Assembly (NCBI RefSeq): GCF_003236295.1
Contig: NZ_POTW01000028.1
Span: forward strand, 1-64,000
Origin: Jiangella anatolica
Lineage (GTDB): Bacteria > Actinomycetota > Actinomycetes > Jiangellales > Jiangellaceae
DNA length: 64,000 nt
Direction of reading: 5' to 3'
The notes under the pieces were generated by a model. The model did not search any database and was not told where the DNA came from. It was given only the letters and a program-made list of their open reading frames with translations. Position 1 is the stretch's first letter, and every line of letters begins with the position of its first letter. This document shows, one piece after another, positions 50,185 through 60,464 of the stretch. Made by a program: the position numbers and the translations under genes.

Positions 50185-51486
50185 ATGGACCGCCGCACGT
50201 TCATCGCCTCCGCGGGAGCCGCCGCCGGAGTCGCCGCGGGCGCCGCCGCGACCGGTGTCGCAGTCCCGTCCGTCGCGTCCGCGGCCGGGGCGGACCCCGC
50301 GCGGGCCGTGCTCACCGGTGCGCAGCGGCTGGCCGACGACGGCTGGACGGCGCTGTCGGGCCATCGCGTCGGCGTCATCTCCAACCCGACCGGGATCCTG
50401 CCGGACGCGTCGCACATCGTCGACAGCATGGTCGCCTCCGGCAACGTCACCATCGCCGGCGTGTTCGGGCCGGAGCACGGGTTCCGCGGCTCGGCGCAGG
50501 CCGGCGAGGCGGAGGAGACCACCATCGACCCGCGCACCGGCGTCACCGTCTACGACGCGTACGGTGCGCAGGAGGCCGGCTTCATGCGGATGTTCGCCGA
50601 AGCGGACGTCGAGGTCGTGGTCTTCGACATCCAGGACGTCGGCGCCCGCTTCTACACCTACATCTGGACCATGTGGTCGGCGATGCGCGCGGCCGCCCGG
50701 ATGGGGCTGCGGTTCGTCGTGCTGGACCGGCCGAACCCGGTCGGCGGCTCGGCCCGCGGCCCGATGCTGTTCCCCGGGTTCGAGTCCGGCATCGGTCAGC
50801 GCTACATCGTCCAGCAGCACGGCATGACCGTCGGCGAGCTGGCCCGGTTCTTCAACGGCGAGTTCCTGCCCGCCGACGCCGGCGCGCCCGTCGAGGACCT
50901 CGAGGTCGTGACGATGCGCCGGTGGCGGCCGGACTCCCGCTACGCCGACACCGGGCTGCCGTGGGTGCTGCCCAGCCCGAACATGCCGACGCCGGACACC
51001 GCGCAGGTCTACGTCGGCACCTGCGTGTTCGAGGGGACGGCGCTGTCCGAGGGCCGCGGCTCCACCCGGCCGTTCGAGCTGATCGGAGCGCCCTACGGCA
51101 CCTACCACTGGGCCGACGCCATGAACGCGGCCGGGCTGCCCGGCGTCGACTTCCGCGAGGCGTACTACGTGCCGACGTTCAGCAAGCACGTCGGGAAGGT
51201 CTGCGGCGGCGTCCAGCTGCACGTCACCGACGCGGACGCGTTCGACCCGGTCCGCACCGGCGTGGCGATGCTGGTCGAGGCCAAGCGGCTGTACCCGGAG
51301 GCGTTCTCCTGGCGCGGCGGCGGCACCAGCGACGGCTTCATCCACAAGCTGCACGGGTCGGAGCGGCTGCGGGTCATGGTCGACGCCGGAGCGTCGGCCG
51401 ACGAGATCGTCGCGTCCTGGCAGGACGAGCTGCGCGAGTTCGACCAGCGACGGCAGCAGTACCTGCTCTACCGGGGCCGGCGATGA
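50185..51486 (+). CDS. namZ: Exported DUF1343 exo-beta-N-acetylmuramidase (NamZ-like)
   Basis: A 433-residue DUF1343 protein. Begins with a twin-arginine-like signal (MDRRTFIASAGAAAG). Conserved blocks: RVGVISNPTG, VFGPEHGFRG, VVFDIQDVGARFYTYIW, VVLDRPNPVGG, LPWVLPSPNMPTPDTA and GTCVFEGTALSEGRGSTRPFE, all typical of the family founded by NamZ of Bacillus subtilis, which removes N-acetylmuramic acid from non-reducing ends. It starts 23 bases after the nagZ stop and overlaps the next gene, so the pair alternates removal of GlcNAc and MurNAc. Confidence 0.9.
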   Translation: MDRRTFIASAGAAAGVAAGAAATGVAVPSVASAAGADPARAVLTGAQRLADDGWTALSGHRVGVISNPTGILPDASHIVDSMVASGNVTIAGVFGPEHGFRGSAQAGEAEETTIDPRTGVTVYDAYGAQEAGFMRMFAEADVEVVVFDIQDVGARFYTYIWTMWSAMRAAARMGLRFVVLDRPNPVGGSARGPMLFPGFESGIGQRYIVQQHGMTVGELARFFNGEFLPADAGAPVEDLEVVTMRRWRPDSRYADTGLPWVLPSPNMPTPDTAQVYVGTCVFEGTALSEGRGSTRPFELIGAPYGTYHWADAMNAAGLPGVDFREAYYVPTFSKHVGKVCGGVQLHVTDADAFDPVRTGVAMLVEAKRLYPEAFSWRGGGTSDGFIHKLHGSERLRVMVDAGASADEIVASWQDELREFDQRRQQYLLYRGRR

Positions 51487-53222
51487 GCCCGCGACGTGTC
51501 ACGATGGCGCTCGTGGCCGCGACGATCGCAGGGCTCCTGGGCGGCGGCACGGCCGGCGCCGACGAGGACACCGGCCGGTTCGACCGTCCGCACGACGGCT
51601 TCATGCCGCCGCGGACGACCCTGCGCCCGTCCGACCCGGCGGATGCCGGCCTGGACCCGGACCGGATCGAGGCGCTCGTCGACGCCGCCGCCTCCTACAC
51701 CGAGACGCCGGCCGGCGCGACGCACCCGCTGTACTCGGGCATGACGGTGCTGGCCGCGCACGACGGCCGCGTCGTCGCCGAGGACGCGGCCGGCTGGGCG
51801 CTGCGGTTCGCCGACGGCGCCGGCGCCGAACTGCCGCGCGACGAGTGGGTCCCGGCCGCCGACGACACGATCTACGACCTCGCCTCGGTCTCGAAGCTGT
51901 TCACCACGATCGTCGTGATGCAGCAGGTCGAGGCCGGCCGGGTCGACCTCGGCGCGCCCGTCGTCGAGTACCTGCCGGCGTTCGCCGCGAACGGCAAGAG
52001 CGAGATCACCGTCGAGCAGCTGCTGACGCACACCAGCGGGCTGGTGTCGTGGTTGCCCCTGTGGAGCCGCTGGCCCACCCCGGAGGCGCGACTGGAAGCC
52101 GTCATGAACACGACGCCCGCCAACCCGCCCGGCACCACGTACCTCTACTCCGACCTCAACATGATCACCGCTGGGATGATCGCCGAGGCCGTCACCGGCG
52201 AACCGCTGGACACCCTGGTCGCCGAGGGCATCACCGAGCCGCTCGGCATGACCGACACCGGGTACAACCCGCCGGCGGAGAAGCTGGACCGCATCGCGGC
52301 GACGGAGTTTCAGGCGGCCCCGCCGCGCGGCATCGTCCGCGGTGAGGTGCACGACGAGAACGCCTGGTCACTGAACGGCGTCGCGGGACACGCCGGGCTG
52401 TTCGGCACGGCGCAGGATCTCGCCCGGCTGGCGCAGGCGATCCTCAACGGCGGCGCCTACGGCGGCGAGCGGATCCTGCAGCCGGAATCCGTCGAGGCGT
52501 TGATCACCGACGTCAACACCGAGTTCCCCGGCAACGCCCACGGCATGGGCTTCGAGCTGAACCAGCGCTGGCTGATGGCCGCGCTGACGGCGCCGAAGAC
52601 GGCCGGGCACACCGGCTTCACCGGAACGAGCATGGTCATCGATCCGCAGTCGCGCTCGTTCGTCATCCTGCTGACCAACCGGGTGCACCCGTCGCGCAAC
52701 TGGGGCACGATCAACCCGGCCCGGCGCGCCGTCGCCCACCAGCTCGCCTACGCGCTCGCCGTCGACCCGCGGGCCGGCGACGACGCCTGGCGGGCGCACG
52801 AGGCGGACGCGACGACGTCGACGCTGAGCCTGCCGGTGGAACTGTCCGGCAGCTCGACGCTGCTGTTCGACCTGTTCGTCGACACCGAGGCGACCGACCG
52901 GCTCACGCTGGAGCGCTCCACCGACGGTGGCGCCACCTGGACGCCGGTGCCGTTCACCGCGCGGGCCGGGGACGATCAGGTGGCGGCCGCCGACGGCGTC
53001 ATCAGCAGCTACCAGGGCCGGCAGTGGTGGACGGTGCGCGCGGGCCTGCCCGGCGACGGCGCCACGATCCTGCGCTGGCGCTACGTCACCGACGCGCTGT
53101 ACCAGGGCCGCGGCGTCTACGTCGACGACGTCAAGGTGCGCACCCGCGGCAAGCCCGTGTTCGACGGCGAGCGGCACCCGGACCGGTTCGTCGCCGACGG
53201 CTGGGTCAGATCAGGTCGATGA
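51483..53222 (+). CDS. Exported class C beta-lactamase-fold serine hydrolase (AmiE-like) with extra C-terminal domain
   Basis: A 579-residue exported serine hydrolase. After a Sec signal peptide (MALVAATIAGLLGGGTAGA), the penicillin-binding fold shows SxxK in LASVSKLFTT, YxN in YLYSDLNMI, and HxG in GHTGFTGTSM. About residues 440-579 are an added beta-rich domain (LLFDLFVDTEATDRLTLERS), perhaps sugar or wall binding. In B. subtilis the gene beside nagZ and namZ is amiE, encoding a beta-lactamase-fold muramyl-peptide amidase, and by position this gene is the match. The start overlaps namZ by four bases. Confidence 0.87.
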   Translation: MSPRRVTMALVAATIAGLLGGGTAGADEDTGRFDRPHDGFMPPRTTLRPSDPADAGLDPDRIEALVDAAASYTETPAGATHPLYSGMTVLAAHDGRVVAEDAAGWALRFADGAGAELPRDEWVPAADDTIYDLASVSKLFTTIVVMQQVEAGRVDLGAPVVEYLPAFAANGKSEITVEQLLTHTSGLVSWLPLWSRWPTPEARLEAVMNTTPANPPGTTYLYSDLNMITAGMIAEAVTGEPLDTLVAEGITEPLGMTDTGYNPPAEKLDRIAATEFQAAPPRGIVRGEVHDENAWSLNGVAGHAGLFGTAQDLARLAQAILNGGAYGGERILQPESVEALITDVNTEFPGNAHGMGFELNQRWLMAALTAPKTAGHTGFTGTSMVIDPQSRSFVILLTNRVHPSRNWGTINPARRAVAHQLAYALAVDPRAGDDAWRAHEADATTSTLSLPVELSGSSTLLFDLFVDTEATDRLTLERSTDGGATWTPVPFTARAGDDQVAAADGVISSYQGRQWWTVRAGLPGDGATILRWRYVTDALYQGRGVYVDDVKVRTRGKPVFDGERHPDRFVADGWVRSGR

Positions 53223-53982
53223 GGTCGGCGACGGAGTTGACCACGTGGTTCGGCTGGAACGGGAACCGGCCGATGTCGGCGCGGGCGGTGGAGCCGGTCA
53301 GCACCAGGTAGGTGCGCAGCCCCGCCTCCATCCCCGCGACGACGTCGGTGTCCATCCGGTCGCCGACCATCGCCGTCATCTCCGAGTGCGCCTCGATGGC
53401 GTTCATCGCGCTGCGGAACATCATCGGGTTCGGCTTGCCGACGTAGTACGGCTCGCGGCCGGTGGCCCGGGTGATCATGGCCGCGACGGCGCCGGTGGCC
53501 GGCAGCGGGCCGTCCTGCGACGGGCCGGTGGCGTCGGGGTTGGTGGCGATGAACCGGGCGCCCTCGCCGATCAGCCGGATCGCCTTCGTGATGGCCTCGA
53601 ACGAGTAGGTGCGGGTCTCGCCCAGCACCACGTAGTCGGGCTTGGTGTCGGTGAGGACGTAGCCGACCTCGTGCAGCGCCGTCGTCAGCCCCGCCTCGCC
53701 GATCACGTAGGCCGTCCCGTTCGGGTGCTGGTCGTCGAGGAACTGCGCCGTCGCCAGCGCCGAGGTCCAGATCGACTGCTCGGGCACCGCCAGGCCGGTG
53801 CGGACGAGCCGGGCGGCGAGGTCGCGCGGCGTGTAGATGGAGTTGTTGGTGAGCACGAGGAAGCGGCGCTCCCGGTCGACCAGGCGGCGCAGGAAGTCCG
53901 CGGCGCCGGGGATGGCGCGGTCCTCGTGCACGAGGACGCCGTCCATGTCGGTCAGCCAGCACTCGATCTCACGGTCGCTCAC
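53206..53982 (-). CDS. HAD-IIA phosphatase (NagD-like)
   Basis: A 258-residue haloacid-dehalogenase hydrolase of the NagD group. Motif I is CWLTDMDGVLVHED, the cap region starts LVLTNNSIYTPRDLA, and motif III/IV reads KPNPMMFRSAM and GDRMDTDVVAG. It probably removes phosphate from a nucleotide or sugar phosphate. Its last 17 bases overlap the end of the exported serine hydrolase, so the genes converge. GTG 53982 is chosen (SDREIECWLTDMDG). Confidence 0.92.
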   Translation of the reverse strand: MSDREIECWLTDMDGVLVHEDRAIPGAADFLRRLVDRERRFLVLTNNSIYTPRDLAARLVRTGLAVPEQSIWTSALATAQFLDDQHPNGTAYVIGEAGLTTALHEVGYVLTDTKPDYVVLGETRTYSFEAITKAIRLIGEGARFIATNPDATGPSQDGPLPATGAVAAMITRATGREPYYVGKPNPMMFRSAMNAIEAHSEMTAMVGDRMDTDVVAGMEAGLRTYLVLTGSTARADIGRFPFQPNHVVNSVADLIDLI

Positions 53983-54090
53983 GAGCACCACTCTAGGGTG
54001 TCACCCGTTCGCCCCCGGACGGTCGGACGGATCGGGTAATGTCGCCGAGGTTTGACCAATCACGACACCCCCACATAGGAGTTGCCCGTC

Positions 54091-54450
54091 ATGACCCGTT
54101 CCACCCGGACCGCCTCGCTGCTCGGCGCGGCAGCCGCGCTCGTCCTCGGCCTCAGCGCCTGTGGCGGCGGCGGCGACTCGGAGTACTGCGACCTGCTCAG
54201 CAGCGCCGAGGAGGACTCCGCGCTGGCAGACGCCGATCCCAGCGACCCGGAGGCGCTGGAAGACGCCAACGACCGCGTGCAGGAGATCATCGACGCCGCG
54301 CCGGACGACGTCAGGGGCGACTGGGAGACGTTCCAGACCGCGCTGAGCGACCCCGAGGCGGCCCAGGAGGGCGACCCGACCGAGGCGCTCACCGCGCTGG
54401 AGAACATCCAGCAGCATGCCCAGGACGAATGCGACCTCGAGCTGGGCTGA
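54091..54450 (+). CDS. Small exported lipoprotein
   Basis: A 119-residue protein with a signal peptide ending in the lipobox LSAC (Cys24), a Gly run, and an acidic helical body rich in Asp, Glu and Ala (DLLSSAEEDSALADADPSDP). Cysteines near YCDLL and ECDLELG could form a disulfide. ATG 54091 follows AGGAG. No catalytic motif is seen, and no family is recognised. It is followed by a perfect terminator and converges with clpC. Confidence 0.8.
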   Translation: MTRSTRTASLLGAAAALVLGLSACGGGGDSEYCDLLSSAEEDSALADADPSDPEALEDANDRVQEIIDAAPDDVRGDWETFQTALSDPEAAQEGDPTEALTALENIQQHAQDECDLELG

Positions 54451-54462
54451 GCCCAGCACGCG

Positions 54463-54498
54463 GAACGGCCCCGGAGCGAAGACGCTCCGGGGCCGTTC
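54463..54498. terminator. Perfect 15-bp terminator hairpin
   Basis: GAACGGCCCCGGAGC (54463-54477) pairs exactly with GCTCCGGGGCCGTTC (54484-54498) around GAAGAC. It lies between the lipoprotein gene and the converging end of clpC and can serve both. Confidence 0.9.
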
Positions 54499-54511
54499 TC
54501 GTGGGACGTCG

Positions 54512-57052
<2,541 letters not shown>

Positions 57053-57229
57053 CAGTGGCGCTCCTTGCCGAGCGGTCGGCTGTGAAGACGGGGACTCCAC
57101 ATCTGACCATTCGATGCTATATCCGCCGGCCGGTTCTCTCTTCGCGGCGGATCCTTCTTCCCTACTGTGCCTGCAAGAACACCACGCCGGGTAGCCGATG
57201 TTCCACTCGATGGGCCCGTTGGACCCCGA

Positions 57230-57246
57230 GTTCGCTGCGGGCGAAG
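57230..57246. promoter_or_regulatory. ClgR-like operator between clpC and a lipoprotein gene
   Basis: GTTCGC-TGCGG-GCGAAG is a 6+5+6 palindrome with one mismatch, matching the ClgR pattern CGC-N5-GCG flanked by GTT/AAC. It is 178 bases from the clpC start and 17 from the plus-strand gene at 57264. ClgR activates clp genes in actinobacteria. Confidence 0.55.
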
Positions 57247-57263
57247 TTCCGTAGAGTAGCCGG

Positions 57264-58295
57264 ATGCGCCGCGCCGCCGTCCTTCTCGCGGTGATCGTGG
57301 CCCTGTCGGCGGGCTGCGGGACGGGTGGCACGACGGGGTCCGCGACCGGCTCCGCGACGACGTCCGCGCCTGCCCCGACCGGCTCGTGGGACGAGCTGCG
57401 CGGCCGCCTGACCGCCCTGGACGCCGACGTCGGCATGCTGGCGGCCCGGGTCGGCGACGACGGCGACTGCGAGCCGGTGGCGGAACTGGACCCCGGCGAA
57501 CCCCGTCCGATGGCGTCGATCTTCAAGCTGTACGTGCTGGGCGCGGTCGCCGCGGCCGTCGACGCCGGCGCGCTGTCGTGGTCGGACCCGCTCGTCGTCA
57601 ACGGCGGGCTGCGCAGCCTGCCGTCCGGCGAGTTGCAGGACCGGCCCGACGGAAGCTCCGTCCCCGTCGGGCAGGCGGCCGCGGCGATGATCCGGATCAG
57701 TGACAACACCGGCACGGAACTGCTGATGGACCGCGTCGGCCGGGGCGCCGTCGAGGACGCGATGACGGCGATGGGTCACTCGCGGCCGGAGCTGAACCGG
57801 CCGTTCCTCACCACCCGCGAGTTCTTCACCGTCGGCTGGGGCCGGACCGGCCTGCGCGACGACTGGGCCCGGTCCGGGGCGGCGGCCCAGGCCCGGATCC
57901 TGGCGACGCTGCCCGGCGGCCCGCTGCAGGTGACCGGCCGCGACATCGTCGACCCGGCCTGGGACTCCGGCGTCGACTGGTTCGGCTCGGCGCTGGACGT
58001 CTGCGCGGCGCAGGCGGCCCTGCACGCGTCGACGGATCCGGAGCTGCGGGCGGTGCTCGATCAGAATCGCGGGGTGACGATCGACCGGGCCGAGTGGCCG
58101 TACGTCAGCTTCAAGGGCGGCAGCGCGCCCGGCGTGCTGACGGCGTCGTGGTACGGGGAGCGCGCGGACGGCGAGCGCTACGTGTTCGTCATGCAGGCCG
58201 CCTCGCCCACCGCCGCGGCGCTGGCCGACCAGGACGCGTTCTTCGAGCTGGGCGAGCAGGCGTTCGCGCTACTGGCCGGTCACCACGGGCCGTAG
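57264..58295 (+). CDS. Class A beta-lactamase-like serine hydrolase lipoprotein
   Basis: A 343-residue lipoprotein (lipobox LSAGC, Cys18) with a Thr/Ser/Gly linker and a class A beta-lactamase fold: SxxK at Ser85-Lys88 (MASIFKL), SDN at 146-148, and KGG at 284-286 in place of KTG. The omega loop reads RPELN where true class A enzymes have EPELN, so the deacylating Glu166 equivalent is Arg174. The protein may be acylated but slow to turn over, or act on another ester or peptide. TAGAGT ends seven bases before the ATG, suggesting a leaderless message. Confidence 0.87.
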   Translation: MRRAAVLLAVIVALSAGCGTGGTTGSATGSATTSAPAPTGSWDELRGRLTALDADVGMLAARVGDDGDCEPVAELDPGEPRPMASIFKLYVLGAVAAAVDAGALSWSDPLVVNGGLRSLPSGELQDRPDGSSVPVGQAAAAMIRISDNTGTELLMDRVGRGAVEDAMTAMGHSRPELNRPFLTTREFFTVGWGRTGLRDDWARSGAAAQARILATLPGGPLQVTGRDIVDPAWDSGVDWFGSALDVCAAQAALHASTDPELRAVLDQNRGVTIDRAEWPYVSFKGGSAPGVLTASWYGERADGERYVFVMQAASPTAAALADQDAFFELGEQAFALLAGHHGP

Positions 58296-58603
58296 GGCCC
58301 GTCGTGGGTGCCGTTGCGGCGGCCGCCGCCGTACTGCCTGACGGCCGGCCGCACATCCACCAGGTAGACCGCAGCGCCCACGACACCCAGCAGGTTCACG
58401 AAGAACAGCGGGGTCGGGAACAGCGCGATCTCGACCAGCAGGGCGACGCCGAGGATGGCCAGCCAGATCGGCTTGGTCAACTTGCCGGCGGCCGGGAACG
58501 CGTCCTTGGGGACCCGGAGCGCGTCGATGAACGCGTACCCCTTCAGCCCCAGGGCGCCGATACCCAGCAGGATCAGGATCCAGGACTGAAAATCCCCGAA
58601 CAT
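58280..58603 (-). CDS. DUF2516 small membrane protein
   Basis: A 107-residue protein with three membrane helices (FQSWILILLGIGALGLKGYA; PIWLAILGVALLVEIALF; LFFVNLLGVVGAAVYLVDV) and a Gly/Arg/His-rich C-terminal tail, the DUF2516 pattern. It is the last gene of an XRE regulator / HbhA-like / DUF2516 set that mirrors Rv0474-Rv0475-Rv0476 of Mycobacterium tuberculosis. ATG 58603. Its last 16 bases overlap the converging lipoprotein gene. Confidence 0.87.
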   Translation of the reverse strand: MFGDFQSWILILLGIGALGLKGYAFIDALRVPKDAFPAAGKLTKPIWLAILGVALLVEIALFPTPLFFVNLLGVVGAAVYLVDVRPAVRQYGGGRRNGTHDGPYGPW

Positions 58604-58627
58604 GTTCACCCCGCCCACTCTACGTGG

Positions 58628-59101
58628 TCAGCGCCGGGAGCCCAGATCGTCGGCGGCCTTCCCGGTGACCTCGGCGACCTCGTCGGCGGCGTGCGCCACC
58701 CGGTCGCGGACCGTCGCGACGGCGTTCTCGACGGTCGGGCCGTACTCCTCGCGCAGCTTGGCGACGACGCCCTCGCCACGGGTGGCGAAGGTCTCGTACG
58801 CCTTCTCCGCCTCGCGGCCGGCCTCGGCCAGCAGCTCACGCAGCCGCTGCGGCAGGTCGGCGGCCTTGGACTGGGCCGACAGCAGCAGGTCCGGCAGCCC
58901 CTCGCGGAACGCCTTGACGTCCGCGGGCAGCTCGGCGAACCGGGTGCGGAACTCGGCGCGCAGCTTCTCGTCGTTGACGGCCTCGGTGACCTTGGCGGGC
59001 AGCTCGCGCAGCGCCGTGACGGCCGCCTCGGCGGCGCCGGCAGCAGCGTAGAGCGGCTTGCGGTCGGTGTTCCCAGTGGTGTTTTCGGTGGTGGCAGGCA
59101 T
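58628..59101 (-). CDS. Heparin-binding hemagglutinin-like (HbhA-like) helical protein
   Basis: A 157-residue all-helical protein, probably a long coiled coil (AVNDEKLRAEFRTRFAELP; LPQRLRELLAEAGREAEKAY; TVENAVATVRDRVAHAADEV). It matches the size and helix pattern of HbhA, but the Lys/Ala/Pro-rich heparin-binding tail of the mycobacterial adhesin is absent, so adhesion is unlikely. ATG 59101 has AAGGA eight bases ahead. It lies between the XRE regulator and DUF2516 genes as in Mycobacterium. Confidence 0.82.
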   Translation of the reverse strand: MPATTENTTGNTDRKPLYAAAGAAEAAVTALRELPAKVTEAVNDEKLRAEFRTRFAELPADVKAFREGLPDLLLSAQSKAADLPQRLRELLAEAGREAEKAYETFATRGEGVVAKLREEYGPTVENAVATVRDRVAHAADEVAEVTGKAADDLGSRR

Positions 59102-59106
59102 GGGTC

Positions 59107-59466
59107 TCATCCTTCTTTCTCGGTGCCGTGCCGCGCGGCGTTGGCCGCCCGGAACGACGCGTACACGTCGAGCAGCGCACGCTTCTGCTGCTCGTCGAGG
59201 CCTGGGTCGGCCAGGACGGCGTCCTCGACGCTGTGGTCGCCGCTGGGCTCGTCCAGCAGCCCGGCCCGGACGTAGAGCGCCTCGGAGGAGATCCGCAGCG
59301 CCTTGGCGATCTGCTGCAGCACCTCGGCCGACGGTTTGCGCAGGCCGCGCTCGATCTGGCTCAGGTAGGGGTTGCTCACGCCGGCGAGGTCGGCCAGCTG
59401 CCGCAACGACAGCTGCGCGGTGCGCCGCTGGTCGCGGAGGAAGTCGCCGATCCCCGTCGTCGTCAT
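59107..59466 (-). CDS. XRE-family helix-turn-helix regulator
   Basis: A 119-residue regulator: FLRDQRRTAQLSLRQLADLA, then GVSNPYLSQIERGLRKPSAE, the Cro/CI-type DNA-binding fold, and an acidic helical C-terminal part. ATG 59466. It opens the operon with the HbhA-like and DUF2516 genes. Just upstream (about 59487-59506) lies CTTGCAAGCAAATGCAAAC, with TTGC/GCAA half-sites that could be its own operator. Confidence 0.88.
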   Translation of the reverse strand: MTTTGIGDFLRDQRRTAQLSLRQLADLAGVSNPYLSQIERGLRKPSAEVLQQIAKALRISSEALYVRAGLLDEPSGDHSVEDAVLADPGLDEQQKRALLDVYASFRAANAARHGTEKEG

Positions 59467-59587
59467 GCCTACGACGGTAGCTAACTCTTGCAAGCAAATG
59501 CAAACAATCGGCTAGCAGTACGGCGGTTGTGGCGGTGGCGTCGTCGATTCGTTGCCGATGACAGGTTGCTGCCGTTGGCTGTCGGTG

Positions 59588-59670
59588 CATCGTGGGCCCG
59601 TTGGGCGGCATCGTGGGCCGTTGGTGTGCGACGTGGGCCGTTGGTGTGCGACGTGGGCCGTTGTGCTGCA
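59588..59670. repeat. Degenerate 20-bp tandem repeat, about four copies
   Basis: Unit ACGTGGGCCGTTGGTGTGCG is exact at 59631-59650, nearly so at 59611-59630 and 59651-59670, with a more diverged copy at 59588-59608. Confidence 0.75.
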
Positions 59671-59676
59671 GTGGCC

Positions 59677-59816
59677 GTCCCCCTGCTGCCCATTCTCTTG
59701 GCCGCGCAACCGCACCTCAAGTCCGCGGCCTCTGGCTGTTCGCGGTGATCTGTGGCTGGGGGCCGCGTACTTGACCCGCGGTCCCGCGGCCAAGAACGGG
59801 CAGCTATCAGGGGGAC
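59677..59816. repeat. Palindromic element B (140 bp)
   Basis: Starts GTCCCCCTGCTGCCC and ends GGGCAGCTATCAGGGGGAC. Inside, TTGGCCGCG pairs with CGCGGCCAA, and CTCAAGTCCGCGGCC with GGCCGCGTACTTGA. It is about 80 percent identical by eye to the reverse complement of element C and shares its landmarks with element A. Confidence 0.85.
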
Positions 59817-59871
59817 GGGGGAAATGTGGCGACGGCCCGTCGGGAGCTCCGCGTTGTCCGCTGGAGCACGG

Positions 59872-59976
59872 GCGCCGGGTTCGCGGCGGGTCCGGGCTCA
59901 CTGGCCTCTCCCGGCGGCCTGGCGGGGCGCCGGGTTCGCAGGTGGTTCGGGTCCGCTGGCCTCTCCCGGCGACCTG
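59872..59976. repeat. 50-bp direct repeat (two copies)
   Basis: Copies at 59872-59921 and 59927-59976 both begin GCGCCGGGTTCGC and end CTGGCCTCTCCCGGCG-x-CCTG, with several internal differences. A tandem duplication of about 55 bases inside the island core. Confidence 0.8.
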
Positions 59977-60055
59977 TCGGGCCAGTTCGGTGTGGCGTTG
60001 GTGTCGCTGGGTGTCCACGTGGTGAGATTTCGCCGTGTTTTCCGGGCCGCCCACC

Positions 60056-60109
60056 AGGCGTACTCCCGCTCTACCAGGCATGCATGGGTGGTAGAGCAGG
60101 AGAACGCCT
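60056..60109. repeat. 54-bp hairpin in the island core
   Basis: AGGCGTACTCCCGCTCTACCA (60056-60076) pairs with 60089-60109 with two mismatches around GGCATGCATGGG, itself containing the palindrome GCATGC. Confidence 0.8.
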
Positions 60110-60324
60110 AGCGACGTACCGGATGGTTGATGATCATGAGCATCCACAGCCCGGCCAACAACCCAAAACGGACACGCGCTGGCCAGCGACACGCGACCGT
60201 CAGCCGGAACGGCCCAGAACGCGCGCCGGAAGGGGCCCGAACGTGGCCCGGGAGCCGGCGAACGCGAACCGGGAAGCCAGCGAACGTGGGCCAGGCACCG
60301 GTTCGGCGTGCCCACACTCCCCCC

Positions 60325-60464
60325 GTCCCCCTGATAGCTGCCCGTTCTTGGCCGGGACGGCGCGGGTCAAGTACGCGGCCCCAACCACAAACACCCAATG
60401 ACCAGCAGAGGCCGCGGACTTGAGGCGCGCCGGCCCGGCCAAGAAGATCGGGCAGCAGGGGGAC
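60325..60464. repeat. Palindromic element C (140 bp, inverted relative to B)
   Basis: Starts GTCCCCCTGATAGCTGCCC and ends GGGCAGCAGGGGGAC; internal landmarks GGGTCAAGTACGCGGCC and GGCCGCGGACTTGAGG. Same length as element B and its inverted copy, so the two bracket the island core at 59817-60324. Confidence 0.85.

Noticed and set aside
50770-50800. GGGTTCGAGTCCGGCAT resembling a tRNA T-arm
   Set aside because: It lies inside namZ in frame, and no acceptor or anticodon stem can be formed around it. No tRNA or rRNA gene was found in the window.
59512-60315. 267-codon minus-strand ORF across the repeat island
   Set aside because: Built from repeated DNA, very rich in Pro, Arg and His, with no domain or ribosome site.
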